64,000 bases of DNA from Bittarella massiliensis (ex Durand et al. 2017). Lineage in GTDB: Bacteria > Bacillota > Clostridia > Oscillospirales > Ruminococcaceae. Below the pieces are notes generated by a model. That model made no database searches, was not told the DNA's origin, and saw only the letters and a program-made list of their open reading frames with translations. Location of the stretch: the NCBI RefSeq assembly GCF_001486165.1, contig NZ_LN908975.1:248001-312000 (forward strand). Reading direction: 5' to 3'. The translations under genes and the position numbers were made by a program. Of this stretch, positions 1-7,848 are shown in pieces (the stretch's first letter is position 1; every line of letters starts with the position of its first letter).

Positions 1-129
1 GCCTGCGACACCCTGATCGCCGAGCTGGCCAAGGACTACCAGCTGGTCACGGTGGAGGAGCTCTACCGGGCAAAGGGCATCCCCCTGGAGGCAGGGAAGG
101 TCTACTTCAGCGCCCGCACCGTCCGCTGA
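1..129 (+). CDS. polysaccharide deacetylase family protein, C-terminal end (partial)
   Basis: Only the last 42 codons and the TGA stop lie in the window; the gene begins before base 1. The visible peptide contains ELAKDYQLVTVEELY followed by a GxVYFSAR-like ending. This resembles the end of NodB-type polysaccharide deacetylases, where a 'G-Y-x-L-V-T-V-x-E-L' strand is followed by a 'G-x-x-Y' tail. Those enzymes remove N-acetyl groups from cell-wall or extracellular polysaccharides. The metal-binding motifs are outside the window, so the call rests on the C-terminal signature only. An intrinsic terminator follows 14 bases after the stop. Confidence 0.6.
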   Translation, partial: ACDTLIAELAKDYQLVTVEELYRAKGIPLEAGKVYFSARTVR

Positions 130-142
130 CGGATTTTGCGCA

Positions 143-190
143 AACCCCTTTCGGTCCCGCCGCGCAGCGGGTCGAAAGGGGTTGTTTTTT
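143..190 (+). terminator. intrinsic terminator after the deacetylase
   Basis: An 11-bp stem AACCCCTTTCG / CGAAAGGGGTT (143-153 and 173-183) encloses an inner GC-rich hairpin and is followed by a T-run at 185-190. It separates the upstream gene from recQ. Confidence 0.85.
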
Positions 191-307
191 GCCGCCTTTT
201 GTACTACTCTAAAAAGAGTCTTTATCTCTGCCGTTGCCCCCTTGCCCTCCTTGGCCCAGCGGAGCGCCGGGGGGAACGGGACAATCTGCATTCGGGAAGG
301 AGCCCCC

Positions 308-2119
308 ATGAACCCCAACGACATCCTCAGAAAGTACTACGGCTACCCCTCCTTTCGCCCCGGGCAGGGGGAGGTGGTCTCCGCCATCTTAGAGGGGCGG
401 GACGCCCTGGCCATTATGCCCACCGGGGCGGGAAAATCCATCTGCTACCAGGTCCCCGCCCTGGCCATGGACGGCGTGGCCCTGGTCATCTCCCCCCTCA
501 TCTCCCTGATGAAGGACCAGGTGGGGGCCCTTTTACAGATGGGGGTGCGGGCGGCCTACCTCAACAGCTCCCTCACCTTTCCCCAGTACCGCAAGGCCCT
601 GCAAAACTGCAAGGACGGGGTCTACAAAATCATCTATGTGGCCCCTGAGCGGCTGGGGACCGAGGGCTTCCTCTCCTTTGCGCAGCAGGCCAACATCTCC
701 CTGGTGGCGGTGGACGAGGCGCACTGCGTCTCCCAGTGGGGGCACGACTTTCGCCCCAGCTACCTGCAGATCCCCGCCTTTCTCGAGGCCCTGCCCCGCC
801 GCCCGGTGCTGGCGGCCTTCACCGCCACCGCCACCGCCGCTGTCCGGGGGGACGTGCTGAAAATTTTGGGGCTGCAAGACCCCCTCTGCATCACCACCGG
901 CTTTGACCGGCAAAACCTCTACTTTGGGGTGGAGACCCCCAAGTCCAAGATGGACTATGTCCGCCAATACGTCCGCCAGAACGGGGAGAAGAGCGGCATC
1001 GTCTACTGCTCCACCCGCAAGGCGGTGGAACAGGTCTGCCAGTCCCTGGTGGCCGCCGGGGTGGACGCCACCCGCTACCACGCCGGCCTCTCCGACGAGG
1101 AGCGCCGCCAAAATCAGGAGGACTTCCTCTACGACCGCAGCCGGGTGATGGTGGCCACCAACGCCTTTGGCATGGGGATCGACAAGTCAAACGTCTCCTA
1201 CGTGCTGCACTACAACATGCCCAAGAACATGGAGAGCTACTACCAGGAGGCGGGCCGCGCCGGGCGGGACGGCAGCCCGGCCGAGTGCATCCTCCTATAC
1301 AGCGGGCAGGACGTGCGCACCGCCCTCTTCTTTATCGACCAGAGCTTTGAAAACCCCGACACCGACCTCACCCCCCAGCAGGTCGAGCAACTGCGGGCGA
1401 AGGAGTACGACAAGCTCCGCCAGATGCAGGGCTACTGCACCGCCACCGGCTGCCTGCGCCAGTACATCCTGCGCTACTTTGGGGAGCACGCCCCCGACCG
1501 CTGCGGCAACTGCTCCTCCTGTTTGGGAGATTACACCGAGGAGGACATCAGCGAGGCGGCCTCCCTCATTTTGCAGGCGGTGCGCAGCGTCCGCGGCCGC
1601 TTTGGGGCCGGGGTCATCGGCGAACTGCTGAAGGGGAGCGAGACCGCCCGCATCCAGCGCTTTTCCCTGGCTGAAACCCCCCTCTTCGGCAGCCTCTCCC
1701 ACCTCTCGGGGGTCAAAATCAAGGGCTATATCTCCGCCCTCTGCGAGCAGGATATCCTCCAGACCACCGAGGGGCAGTACCCCCTGCTGCGGTTGGGGGA
1801 GGGGGCCAGGGCGGTGCTGGAAGAGGGGGAGCCGGTCGTCATCCGCCAAAAGCGGGTGGAGCGCCGGGCGGCGGCCGACGACTTTTACGACCCCGCCCTC
1901 TTTCAAAAGCTGCGTGCCTTGCGGGCCCAGATCGCCCGGCGGCAGAGCGTGCCCGCCTACGTGGTCTTTACCGACGCCACCCTCAAACAGATCAGCGCCA
2001 TTCAGCCCACCACCCCCGCCCAGCTGTTGGAGGTGCCCGGCGTGGGCGAATCCAAGCTGGGGCGGTACGGGCAGGCCTTCCTCGATGCGGTGCAGGAGTT
2101 CCAGCAGAGCGGCGAATAA
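308..2119 (+). CDS. recQ: ATP-dependent DNA helicase RecQ
   Basis: A 603-aa 3'-5' DNA helicase of recombinational repair. Visible motifs in order: Walker A MPTGAGKS near residue 38, DEAH box with VDEAHCVSQWGHDFR near 130, the SF2 helicase C-terminal block ending in EAGRAGRDG near 320, the four-Cys zinc site (YC..GCLRQY..RCGNCSSC) near 375-400, a winged-helix RQC region, and a C-terminal HRDC domain (about 530-600). The ATG at 308 was chosen because the GGGAAGG ribosome-binding site lies just upstream and the RecQ fold starts there. The frame is open further upstream, but that stretch runs into the preceding terminator. Full length for the family; monocistronic with its own terminator. Confidence 0.96.
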   Translation: MNPNDILRKYYGYPSFRPGQGEVVSAILEGRDALAIMPTGAGKSICYQVPALAMDGVALVISPLISLMKDQVGALLQMGVRAAYLNSSLTFPQYRKALQNCKDGVYKIIYVAPERLGTEGFLSFAQQANISLVAVDEAHCVSQWGHDFRPSYLQIPAFLEALPRRPVLAAFTATATAAVRGDVLKILGLQDPLCITTGFDRQNLYFGVETPKSKMDYVRQYVRQNGEKSGIVYCSTRKAVEQVCQSLVAAGVDATRYHAGLSDEERRQNQEDFLYDRSRVMVATNAFGMGIDKSNVSYVLHYNMPKNMESYYQEAGRAGRDGSPAECILLYSGQDVRTALFFIDQSFENPDTDLTPQQVEQLRAKEYDKLRQMQGYCTATGCLRQYILRYFGEHAPDRCGNCSSCLGDYTEEDISEAASLILQAVRSVRGRFGAGVIGELLKGSETARIQRFSLAETPLFGSLSHLSGVKIKGYISALCEQDILQTTEGQYPLLRLGEGARAVLEEGEPVVIRQKRVERRAAADDFYDPALFQKLRALRAQIARRQSVPAYVVFTDATLKQISAIQPTTPAQLLEVPGVGESKLGRYGQAFLDAVQEFQQSGE

Positions 2120-2150
2120 ATACAGCCTGTATATTTTGAGTATCATATTC

Positions 2151-2190
2151 AAAGGGGCCCTGCCGGCATCGTCCGACAGGGCCCCTTTTG
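2151..2190 (+). terminator. intrinsic terminator of recQ
   Basis: A 12-bp perfect stem AAAGGGGCCCTG / CAGGGCCCCTTT with a short loop, ending in a T4 tract, about 30 bases after the recQ stop codon. Confidence 0.88.
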
Positions 2191-2614
2191 GTAAGAGGGG
2201 TGCGCACGGCGAAGGGCAAGCGATTTTTCACCATTTCCACCGAGTTATCAACACAGTGTTAAAATAGATGATGGCTTTACAAATAGGATTTTCTGTTTGC
2301 CCTGCCCTTTGGCGCGGGGAAGGGCGGCCGCGAAGGTGCAAAACAGCAGCGATTGAGCAACACGGGCGGAGGAGGGGGGCTTTGGGCAGATGGCCCAGTG
2401 GCTCCGCCCGCCCTGCTGGTGTTCCCGGCAGGGTCCCCTTTCGCCGGTCCACCGCCTCCCCCAAAAAGAATTGTTCCGTATATGTGGAGACATATTCTCG
2501 GCGGGGAAGAGCGCCCACCCCCCTGTCGATGCGACCCTTCTCCCACCGACAGAGAGAGGGCGCTTCCGGCAGCGGCGGAAGCGCCCTCTCTGACAGCGGT
2601 CTCTCTTTTGGCTT
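2191..2614. other. intergenic region between convergent genes, no gene recognised
   Basis: About 420 bases between recQ and the minus-strand isomerase-like gene. Several overlapping ORFs exist on both strands, but none has a recognisable product or ribosome-binding site, so I treat them as chance. The only clear structure is the hairpin at 2552-2592. Confidence 0.5.
2552..2592. terminator. strong hairpin at the convergent junction, possible bidirectional terminator
   Basis: A 16-bp GC-rich stem (AGAGAGGGCGCTTCCG and its complement) with an 8-base loop lies 23 bases beyond the stop of the minus-strand gene. There is a weak pyrimidine and T tract on the plus side (CTCTCTTTT) and none on the minus side, so termination is plausible but not certain. 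Confidence 0.45.
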
Positions 2615-3805
2615 TTACCAGCGGAAGAACTCCTCGATGGCCTCGGTCTCGTCGCCCAGGCAGACCAGGTGGTGGTTGCCGATGGGCTCCCGGGTGAAGT
2701 AGTCCACCCCGCCGGGCAGCCGCACCCGGATCTGGGTGCGACAGAGGGTCGGGTCCTGCAGGTTTTCCACAATGGTGCCGGCGGCGGCAAAGTGGCGGCT
2801 GAAGTCCCCTGCGCACTTGAAGACGGTGCAGGGCCCGGGGGCGATCTGCCCGTCCAGGGCCACCCCCAGCCCCGACTCGAAGTGGGTGGTGAAGGTGTAG
2901 CTCTGGGGCATCTGCATGGGCAGGGTGCAGTGGGCCAGCACGATCTCGCTCTCCTCCGCATCCAGGCGGGAGGGGTTGCACATGAAGACCGGTTTGCCGG
3001 TGAGCTGCCCCATCACCGCCATGGAGATCAGCGAGGTCATATCCCCCTCGCAGCCGGCGTAGATCCCCTCGGCGTTGAGGATGGCCAGGGCCAGGCAGCT
3101 GGTGCCCTTGACGGTGGGCAGCAGGTCAAAGCAGCGCACCGTCACCCCCAGCAGGCCGTATTTCTCGCACAGCCGCTTGAGGGCGCCGTAGATCCAGAGG
3201 GACTTCTCGGTGTCTTCGGGGCTGTACTTCTTGGCCAGGGCCTCCTCGGTGAAGGCGTTGGGGGTGTACTCGTGCCGGTCGATCTCCCGCATGAACTCCT
3301 CCATCGAGATGTCCACCAGCTCCAGCCCCGACACCTGCTTGACCGACTGGGGGTTGACCCCGCTGGCGATCAGCCAGTCGCTGGGGGCGCCCACCGACCC
3401 CAGCTTGGCCCCCCGCAGGGAGCGCCGGGCCCCGAACACCCGGGCCAGCAGCAGGATGCGGGCGGCCACCTTTTCGCAGCTGCCGTGCAGGATCTCGCCG
3501 CTGCGGCCGTGGCGCTGCAGGTAGGAGAGGATCTCCAGCGAGGCCGCCAGGGAGTTGTTCCCCCCGGTGGTCAGCAGGAAGATCGGCCCCTCCAACTTGG
3601 GCAGTTGCTGGAGGAAGAACCCCTCGCTGCCGCCCCCGCCGATAAAGACCAGGGGCAGGTCGCAGCCGGCCAGCTCCTCCGGCTGGCAGTGGACGATGGG
3701 TTGGCCCAGGGCCTTTTCCAGTTGGCTGAAAAAGGGGTCGCTGTCCCGGCCGGGGCGGTCAGCGTTCAGGTTGGCGGTCTGCAGGTCATACACGCCGATT
3801 TTCAT
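2615..3805 (-). CDS. L-fucose/L-arabinose isomerase-like protein
   Basis: A 396-aa cytoplasmic protein resembling the 'fucose isomerase-like' family related to FucI and AraA. A Rossmann-like N-terminal half contains FIGGGGSEGFF near 60 and a TTGGNN turn. The C-terminal half carries the substrate-domain pattern 'LPTVKGTSCLALAILN..G..A.CEGD...LISM', including an acidic CEGD that in the family helps bind metal. Start: ATG at 3805 with a GGAGGTG site 5-8 bases upstream; the upstream extension is rejected. It is the last gene of a possible minus-strand unit with the MATE exporter (92-base gap) and a BtpA-like gene. Sugar substrate cannot be inferred. Confidence 0.72.
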   Translation of the reverse strand: MKIGVYDLQTANLNADRPGRDSDPFFSQLEKALGQPIVHCQPEELAGCDLPLVFIGGGGSEGFFLQQLPKLEGPIFLLTTGGNNSLAASLEILSYLQRHGRSGEILHGSCEKVAARILLLARVFGARRSLRGAKLGSVGAPSDWLIASGVNPQSVKQVSGLELVDISMEEFMREIDRHEYTPNAFTEEALAKKYSPEDTEKSLWIYGALKRLCEKYGLLGVTVRCFDLLPTVKGTSCLALAILNAEGIYAGCEGDMTSLISMAVMGQLTGKPVFMCNPSRLDAEESEIVLAHCTLPMQMPQSYTFTTHFESGLGVALDGQIAPGPCTVFKCAGDFSRHFAAAGTIVENLQDPTLCRTQIRVRLPGGVDYFTREPIGNHHLVCLGDETEAIEEFFRW

Positions 3806-3897
3806 TGTGCACCTCCAAATAATCGTGTTTGCTCGCTCATACATTTTTATATTACCCGCTCCCCCACCCCCAGCACAAGGGGTGGAGTACACAGGGT

Positions 3898-5256
3898 TTA
3901 CCCCGCCTTTTTAGGCAAATCTTCCCCGGCGGCCCCCCGCAGGGAGCGGCCCATCTTGGCAAAGCCCACCAAGTCGGCGCAGAGCCAGCCGATGGGGATC
4001 GACCACCAGATGCCCGCCGGGCCGAAGGGAATCGAGAGGGCGGCCGCCAGCGCCACCCGCAGCCCCAGCGAAATCACCGTCAGCAGGATGGACATGGGCA
4101 GGTCGCCCAGCCCGCGGTAGAAGCCGTAGTGCATGAAGAGAAAGCCGATGAGGGCGTAGAAGGGGGCCACCACCCGCAGGTAGTTCACCCCGGTGGCGAT
4201 GACCGCCCCCTCTTCCGGGGCGAGGAAGATGCCCATCAGCGGCCGGGCAAAGACCACCACCGCCAGCGAGATGACAAAACAGGCGCAGAGGATGGTGCCG
4301 ATGCAGACCTTGGTGCCCTGGCGGATGCGGTCCATCCGCCCGCCGCCCTTGTTCTGGGCCACATAGGTGGAGAAGGCGTTGCCGAAATCCTGCACCGGCA
4401 GATAGGCAAAGGCCTCGATCTTCACCGCCACCGTAAAGGCGGCGATCACGTTGGTGCCGAAGGTGTTGACGATCCCCTGCACCGCCAGGATGCCCAGGTT
4501 CATGATGGACTGCTGCACCGAGGTCAGCACCCCGTAAGAGGCGATCTTGCCGAAGATGGCCCGGTCAAAGCAGAACTCCCCCTTGGCATAGCGCAGCAGG
4601 GTCAGTTTTTTGAGGCAGTAGAGGATGCAGCACACCGAGGAGACCGCCTGCGCCGCCACCGTCGCCAGGGCCGCCCCCTGTACCCCCATGCCAAAGCCCA
4701 CCACAAAGAGGAGGTCCAGGACGATGTTCAGGGCAGTGGAGAGGATGAGAAAGTACAGCGGCACCTTGGAGTTGCCAAGCGAGCGCAGCAGAAAGGCCCC
4801 CGCGTTGTAGAGGAAGACAAAGGGCAGCCCCCCGAAGATGATGAGGATGTAGCCCCGGGTCAGCTCAAAAATCTCCTCGGGGATCTGGATCAGCCGCAGC
4901 AGCGGCCCGGCAAAGGCCAGGGAGAGGGCGGTGAGCACCACCGTCAGCCCCCCGGCAAAGAGCAGGGCGGTGCTCACCGCCCGCTTGAGCCGGGGAATGT
5001 CCCCCGCCCCGAAGTACTGTGAAAAGACCACCCCGCACCCCATGCAGATGCCGATGAGGATGGCGGTGATGAAGTTCATCAGCGAAAAGGAGGCCCCCAC
5101 CGCCGCCAGGGCGTCTTTGCTGACAAAGCGCCCCACCACGATGGAGTCCACCACGTTGTACAACTGCTGAAACAGGTTGCCCACAAACAGGGGCAGGGTA
5201 AAGCGCAAGATCAGCTGCAGGGGCTTCCCCCTGGTCATATCGGTCACACTGCTCAT
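3898..5256 (-). CDS. MATE family efflux transporter
   Basis: A 452-aa integral membrane protein with about 12 hydrophobic segments and the MATE signature near the N-terminus (LPLFVGNLFQQLYNVVDSIVVG, with the conserved Q-Q-x-Y-N/D block) repeated in weaker form after residue 230. The family exports drugs or metabolites by Na+ or H+ antiport. Start ATG at 5256 follows GAGAGGAAGG. The gap to the upstream BtpA-like gene is 110 bases; co-transcription is possible. Substrate unknown. Confidence 0.9.
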   Translation of the reverse strand: MSSVTDMTRGKPLQLILRFTLPLFVGNLFQQLYNVVDSIVVGRFVSKDALAAVGASFSLMNFITAILIGICMGCGVVFSQYFGAGDIPRLKRAVSTALLFAGGLTVVLTALSLAFAGPLLRLIQIPEEIFELTRGYILIIFGGLPFVFLYNAGAFLLRSLGNSKVPLYFLILSTALNIVLDLLFVVGFGMGVQGAALATVAAQAVSSVCCILYCLKKLTLLRYAKGEFCFDRAIFGKIASYGVLTSVQQSIMNLGILAVQGIVNTFGTNVIAAFTVAVKIEAFAYLPVQDFGNAFSTYVAQNKGGGRMDRIRQGTKVCIGTILCACFVISLAVVVFARPLMGIFLAPEEGAVIATGVNYLRVVAPFYALIGFLFMHYGFYRGLGDLPMSILLTVISLGLRVALAAALSIPFGPAGIWWSIPIGWLCADLVGFAKMGRSLRGAAGEDLPKKAG

Positions 5257-5366
5257 TTGGTCCCTTCCTCTCGGCCGCGCAGGGCCCCAGGCCGCAAAAG
5301 GGGCGCCGCTCCCCGGTCTCCCGGGGCACAGCGCCGCTTTTTCGGTTTGTTTCGGTTTTGAGGGGG

Positions 5367-6188
5367 CTATACCTGGTAGCCCGCCTCGGTGAGGGTCTGC
5401 ATGAACGACTGCACCCGCTGGGGGTCCACCGGGTTCCAGACGTTGCCCTCCTCTTTGAAGCTGGAGCCGATGATGGCCCCGTCCGCCACGGCGAAGAACT
5501 CGGCGGCGTTTTTCTCGTTGACCCCGCTGCCCAGCAGGACCGGGGTGTCGCCGGCGGCCGCGGCAAATTCCTGCACCTGTTCCAGGGTGGGGTTCTGGCC
5601 GGTCACCACCCCGGTGACGATGAGGGCGTCGGCCCCCTCTTCAATGGCCTCGTGGATGCTGTCGGCGATGGGCACCGGCACCAGGGGCTCGGTGTGCTTG
5701 GTGTTCACATCGCAAAACAGCAGTGTGGGGGCGGGGTAGCGCCCCTTCTCGCGCATCAGGGCCGGGGCGGCCGGATAGGTGATGCCGTGGGTGCCCACCC
5801 GGGTCTCCACAAAGGCCTCGACCCGAATGAAGTTGGAGCCGGAGGCATAGGCCATCCCCCACTCCTCCACCGCGCAGTTGTACTGCACGTTGATGCCCAG
5901 TTTCATGGTGGTGCGCTCCCGCAGCTGGGCGGCCACCGAGGTCATGCAGGCCAGGGTGATGAACTCGTTTTCGGTGCCGTAGGGCACGTCGCCGAAGTTT
6001 TCGATGATGGCCGCCTTTACTCCCGCGCCCTCCAGGGCCTTCAGGTCCCGCAGGGCCGCCTCAAAGACGGCGCGCATGCTGCCGCCGTAGCGGGGCGAGC
6101 CGGGCAGGGGCAGCAGGTGCACCATTCCGATCACCGTTTTTTCACAGCCCATCATCTGGGCAAATTCCGCTTTTGTCAAACCAAACAC
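5367..6188 (-). CDS. BtpA/SgcQ family TIM-barrel protein (copy 1 of 3)
   Basis: A 273-aa cytoplasmic protein of the BtpA family, named after a photosystem-I biogenesis factor and the E. coli SgcQ protein; biochemical activity is unsettled. Family features visible: VIGMVHLLPLPGSP near the N-terminus, IIENFGDVPY near 65, GSNFIRVE near 118, DALIVTG near 185, and VLLGSGVNEKN....ADGAIIGSSFK near 215-245, which resembles phosphate-binding loops of TIM barrels. Start ATG at 6188 follows an AGAGGGG site. It opens the minus-strand group with MATE and the isomerase-like gene, which suggests carbohydrate metabolism. Two distant paralogues occur at 11580 and 49376. Confidence 0.88.
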   Translation of the reverse strand: MFGLTKAEFAQMMGCEKTVIGMVHLLPLPGSPRYGGSMRAVFEAALRDLKALEGAGVKAAIIENFGDVPYGTENEFITLACMTSVAAQLRERTTMKLGINVQYNCAVEEWGMAYASGSNFIRVEAFVETRVGTHGITYPAAPALMREKGRYPAPTLLFCDVNTKHTEPLVPVPIADSIHEAIEEGADALIVTGVVTGQNPTLEQVQEFAAAAGDTPVLLGSGVNEKNAAEFFAVADGAIIGSSFKEEGNVWNPVDPQRVQSFMQTLTEAGYQV

Positions 6189-6235
6189 CCCTCTATCTCG
6201 ATCGGTCGAGAAATATTGCCAAGAAAGCTGCCTTC

Positions 6236-6264
6236 ATTCTAGCATTTTTGGAGATTTGCCGCAA
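6236..6264 (-). promoter_or_regulatory. promoter of the btpA-like gene
   Basis: Reading on the minus strand: -35 TTGCGG (6259-6264), 17-base spacer, -10 TAGAAT (6236-6241). The -35 lies in the left arm of a dyad shared with the divergent promoter. A second dyad CTCGA-tcgg-TCGAG (about 6198-6211) lies between this -10 and the start codon and could be an operator. Confidence 0.6.
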
Positions 6265-6287
6265 TGCCCATTTCCCGCTATTGCGGC
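6258..6287. promoter_or_regulatory. dyad GCCGCAAT/ATTGCGGC between divergent promoters
   Basis: Two perfect 8-base arms (6258-6265 and 6280-6287) each supply the -35 TTGCGG of one of the two divergent promoters. A dimeric regulator bound here would contact both -35 elements. Seen directly; regulatory role is inference. Confidence 0.5.
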
Positions 6288-6310
6288 GAGGGGGCAAAAT
6301 GTACTACTAT
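6281..6310 (+). promoter_or_regulatory. promoter of the M24 gene pair
   Basis: -35 TTGCGG (6281-6286), 18-base spacer, -10 TACTAT (6305-6310), about 80 bases before the first M24 start codon. It mirrors the btpA promoter across the dyad. Confidence 0.5.
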
Positions 6311-6391
6311 AAGAGCAGAAGTCGTTGCCCGCCGAAAAACCCGGCGTCCCGCCCGGGGCGGGAAGAGAAATGTTGCGAAAGGGGTCTTTCT

Positions 6392-7105
6392 ATGTCCACA
6401 GTGGATTGCCTGCGCTGCAACCGCGAGGCGCAGCAGATCGCCAAAAGGGCCTTTGCCGAGGTCGCCCGCCAGATCTGTCCCGGCATGACCGAGCGGGAGA
6501 TCAAGCGCCGGGTCGAGATGCTCCTCATCCAGTACGGCTCGGACTCGTTTTGGCGCTACGGCATCGGTGCCACCGTCCACGTGGGCCCCCGCACCACCCT
6601 CTCGGGCAGCGCCCGCACCTACCGGGTCACCGATTTGGCGGTGCAGCCCAACGACTGTGTGGTGATGGACCTGGCCCCTTCCCGCAGCTTTTACTGGGGG
6701 GACTACGCCCGCACCGTCTTTCTGGAGGAGGGACGCCCCATCACCGAGCCGGAGGAGCTGACCATCCCCGCCTTTCGCGAAGGGCTGGAGGCGGAGATCG
6801 AGCTGCACCGGACCCTGCGCCGCATCGCCCGCCCCGACATGACCTTTGCTGAGCTCTACTGGCGGATGAGCGAGGAGCTGCGGGGATTGGGCTTTGAAAA
6901 CCTCGACTTCTCCTGCAACCTGGGCCACTCGGTGGAGCTGGACGCCAAAAACCGCCGCTTCATCGACGAGAACTGCCATCAACCCCTCTCCGCCTGTGAG
7001 GCCTTTACCTTTGAGCCCCACATCCGGCGGCCAACCGGCCGTTACGGCTTTAAGCGAGAGGATATGTACGCCTTTGGCAAAGGCGGCAAATTGGAGGTGC
7101 TTTAA
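6392..7105 (+). CDS. M24 family metallopeptidase-like protein (copy 1)
   Basis: A 237-aa single-domain pita-bread-fold protein of the Xaa-Pro aminopeptidase/methionine aminopeptidase class. The five expected metal ligands can be placed: D in VVMDLAP, D in WGDYARTVF, H in NLGHSVE, E in FTFEPHI and E in KREDMY, so it could be an active metal-dependent hydrolase. It lacks the N-terminal creatinase domain of long Xaa-Pro peptidases. Start ATG at 6392 follows AAAGGGG; the longer open frame upstream overlaps the promoter. It overlaps the next gene by one base (TAATG), so the two are coupled. The pair may act as a heterodimer; substrate unknown. Confidence 0.82.
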   Translation: MSTVDCLRCNREAQQIAKRAFAEVARQICPGMTEREIKRRVEMLLIQYGSDSFWRYGIGATVHVGPRTTLSGSARTYRVTDLAVQPNDCVVMDLAPSRSFYWGDYARTVFLEEGRPITEPEELTIPAFREGLEAEIELHRTLRRIARPDMTFAELYWRMSEELRGLGFENLDFSCNLGHSVELDAKNRRFIDENCHQPLSACEAFTFEPHIRRPTGRYGFKREDMYAFGKGGKLEVL

Positions 7106-7818
7106 TGAATATCCAACAGCTCAAGTGCTACACCGAGGCGCAGAACATCGCCCGCCGCACCATGGAGGATCTGGAGCAGTACGTCGCTTCCGGCATGACC
7201 GAGGACCAAATCAAGCGCCAGGCTGAGATCCTCCTCATCCAAAACGGCTCCACCTCCTTTTGGTACCACGGGGTGGGGGCGCTGGTGCATGTGGGTGAGC
7301 GCACCCTGGTCTCCCAGGGGGGGCGGGAGTACCGCTCCGGCGACACCCGGGTGCAGGAGACCGACGTGATCACCGTCGACCTGGCCCCCACACTGGGCAC
7401 CTGCTGGGGGGACTTTGCCCGCACCATCTTCGTGGAGGACGGCCGGGTGGTCAGAGAACTCAGCGAATTGCAGACCTCCGCCTACAAGGCGGCCATCGAG
7501 GCGGAGTTCAAACTCCACAGCTTTTTGCTGGAGGTGGCCCGCCCCGAGATGACATTCGAGGAGCTCTATTTCTCCGCCAACGCCCTCATCGACGGGCTGG
7601 GGTGCAAAAATCTCGACTACTCGGGCAATCTGGGACACTCCATCAACGTCCTTCAGCAAGACCGCATCTACATTGAAAAGGGGAACACCACCCCCCTCAA
7701 GGACGCCGAGTGCGAGTGCTTTACCTTTGAGCCCCACATCTGCAAACAGGGCGGCGCCTTTGGTGTCAAGCGGGAGAACATCTACTACTTTGTCGACGGG
7801 CGGCTGAAGGAGATGTAA
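7105..7818 (+). CDS. M24 family metallopeptidase-like protein (copy 2)
   Basis: A second 237-aa M24 protein, clearly paralogous to the upstream gene over its whole length. It keeps the same predicted ligands: D in TVDLAP, D in WGDFARTIF, H in NLGHSIN, E in FTFEPHI and E in KRENIY. The TAATG overlap and equal length support a recent tandem duplication and perhaps hetero-oligomer formation. The stop codon's last base begins the first hairpin of the repeat array, so this array may also act as the 3' end of the transcript. Confidence 0.82.
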   Translation: MNIQQLKCYTEAQNIARRTMEDLEQYVASGMTEDQIKRQAEILLIQNGSTSFWYHGVGALVHVGERTLVSQGGREYRSGDTRVQETDVITVDLAPTLGTCWGDFARTIFVEDGRVVRELSELQTSAYKAAIEAEFKLHSFLLEVARPEMTFEELYFSANALIDGLGCKNLDYSGNLGHSINVLQQDRIYIEKGNTTPLKDAECECFTFEPHICKQGGAFGVKRENIYYFVDGRLKEM

Positions 7819-7848
7819 TTTTTCGGGGGTCCCCATCCCCCGAAAAAT
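7818..7848. repeat. perfect 12-bp hairpin at the array entrance
   Basis: ATTTTTCGGGGG (7818-7829) pairs with CCCCCGAAAAAT (7837-7848) across a 7-base loop. It overlaps the stop codon of the second M24 gene. No T-run follows, so it is not a classical terminator; it may protect the 3' end or mark the array boundary. Confidence 0.6.
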
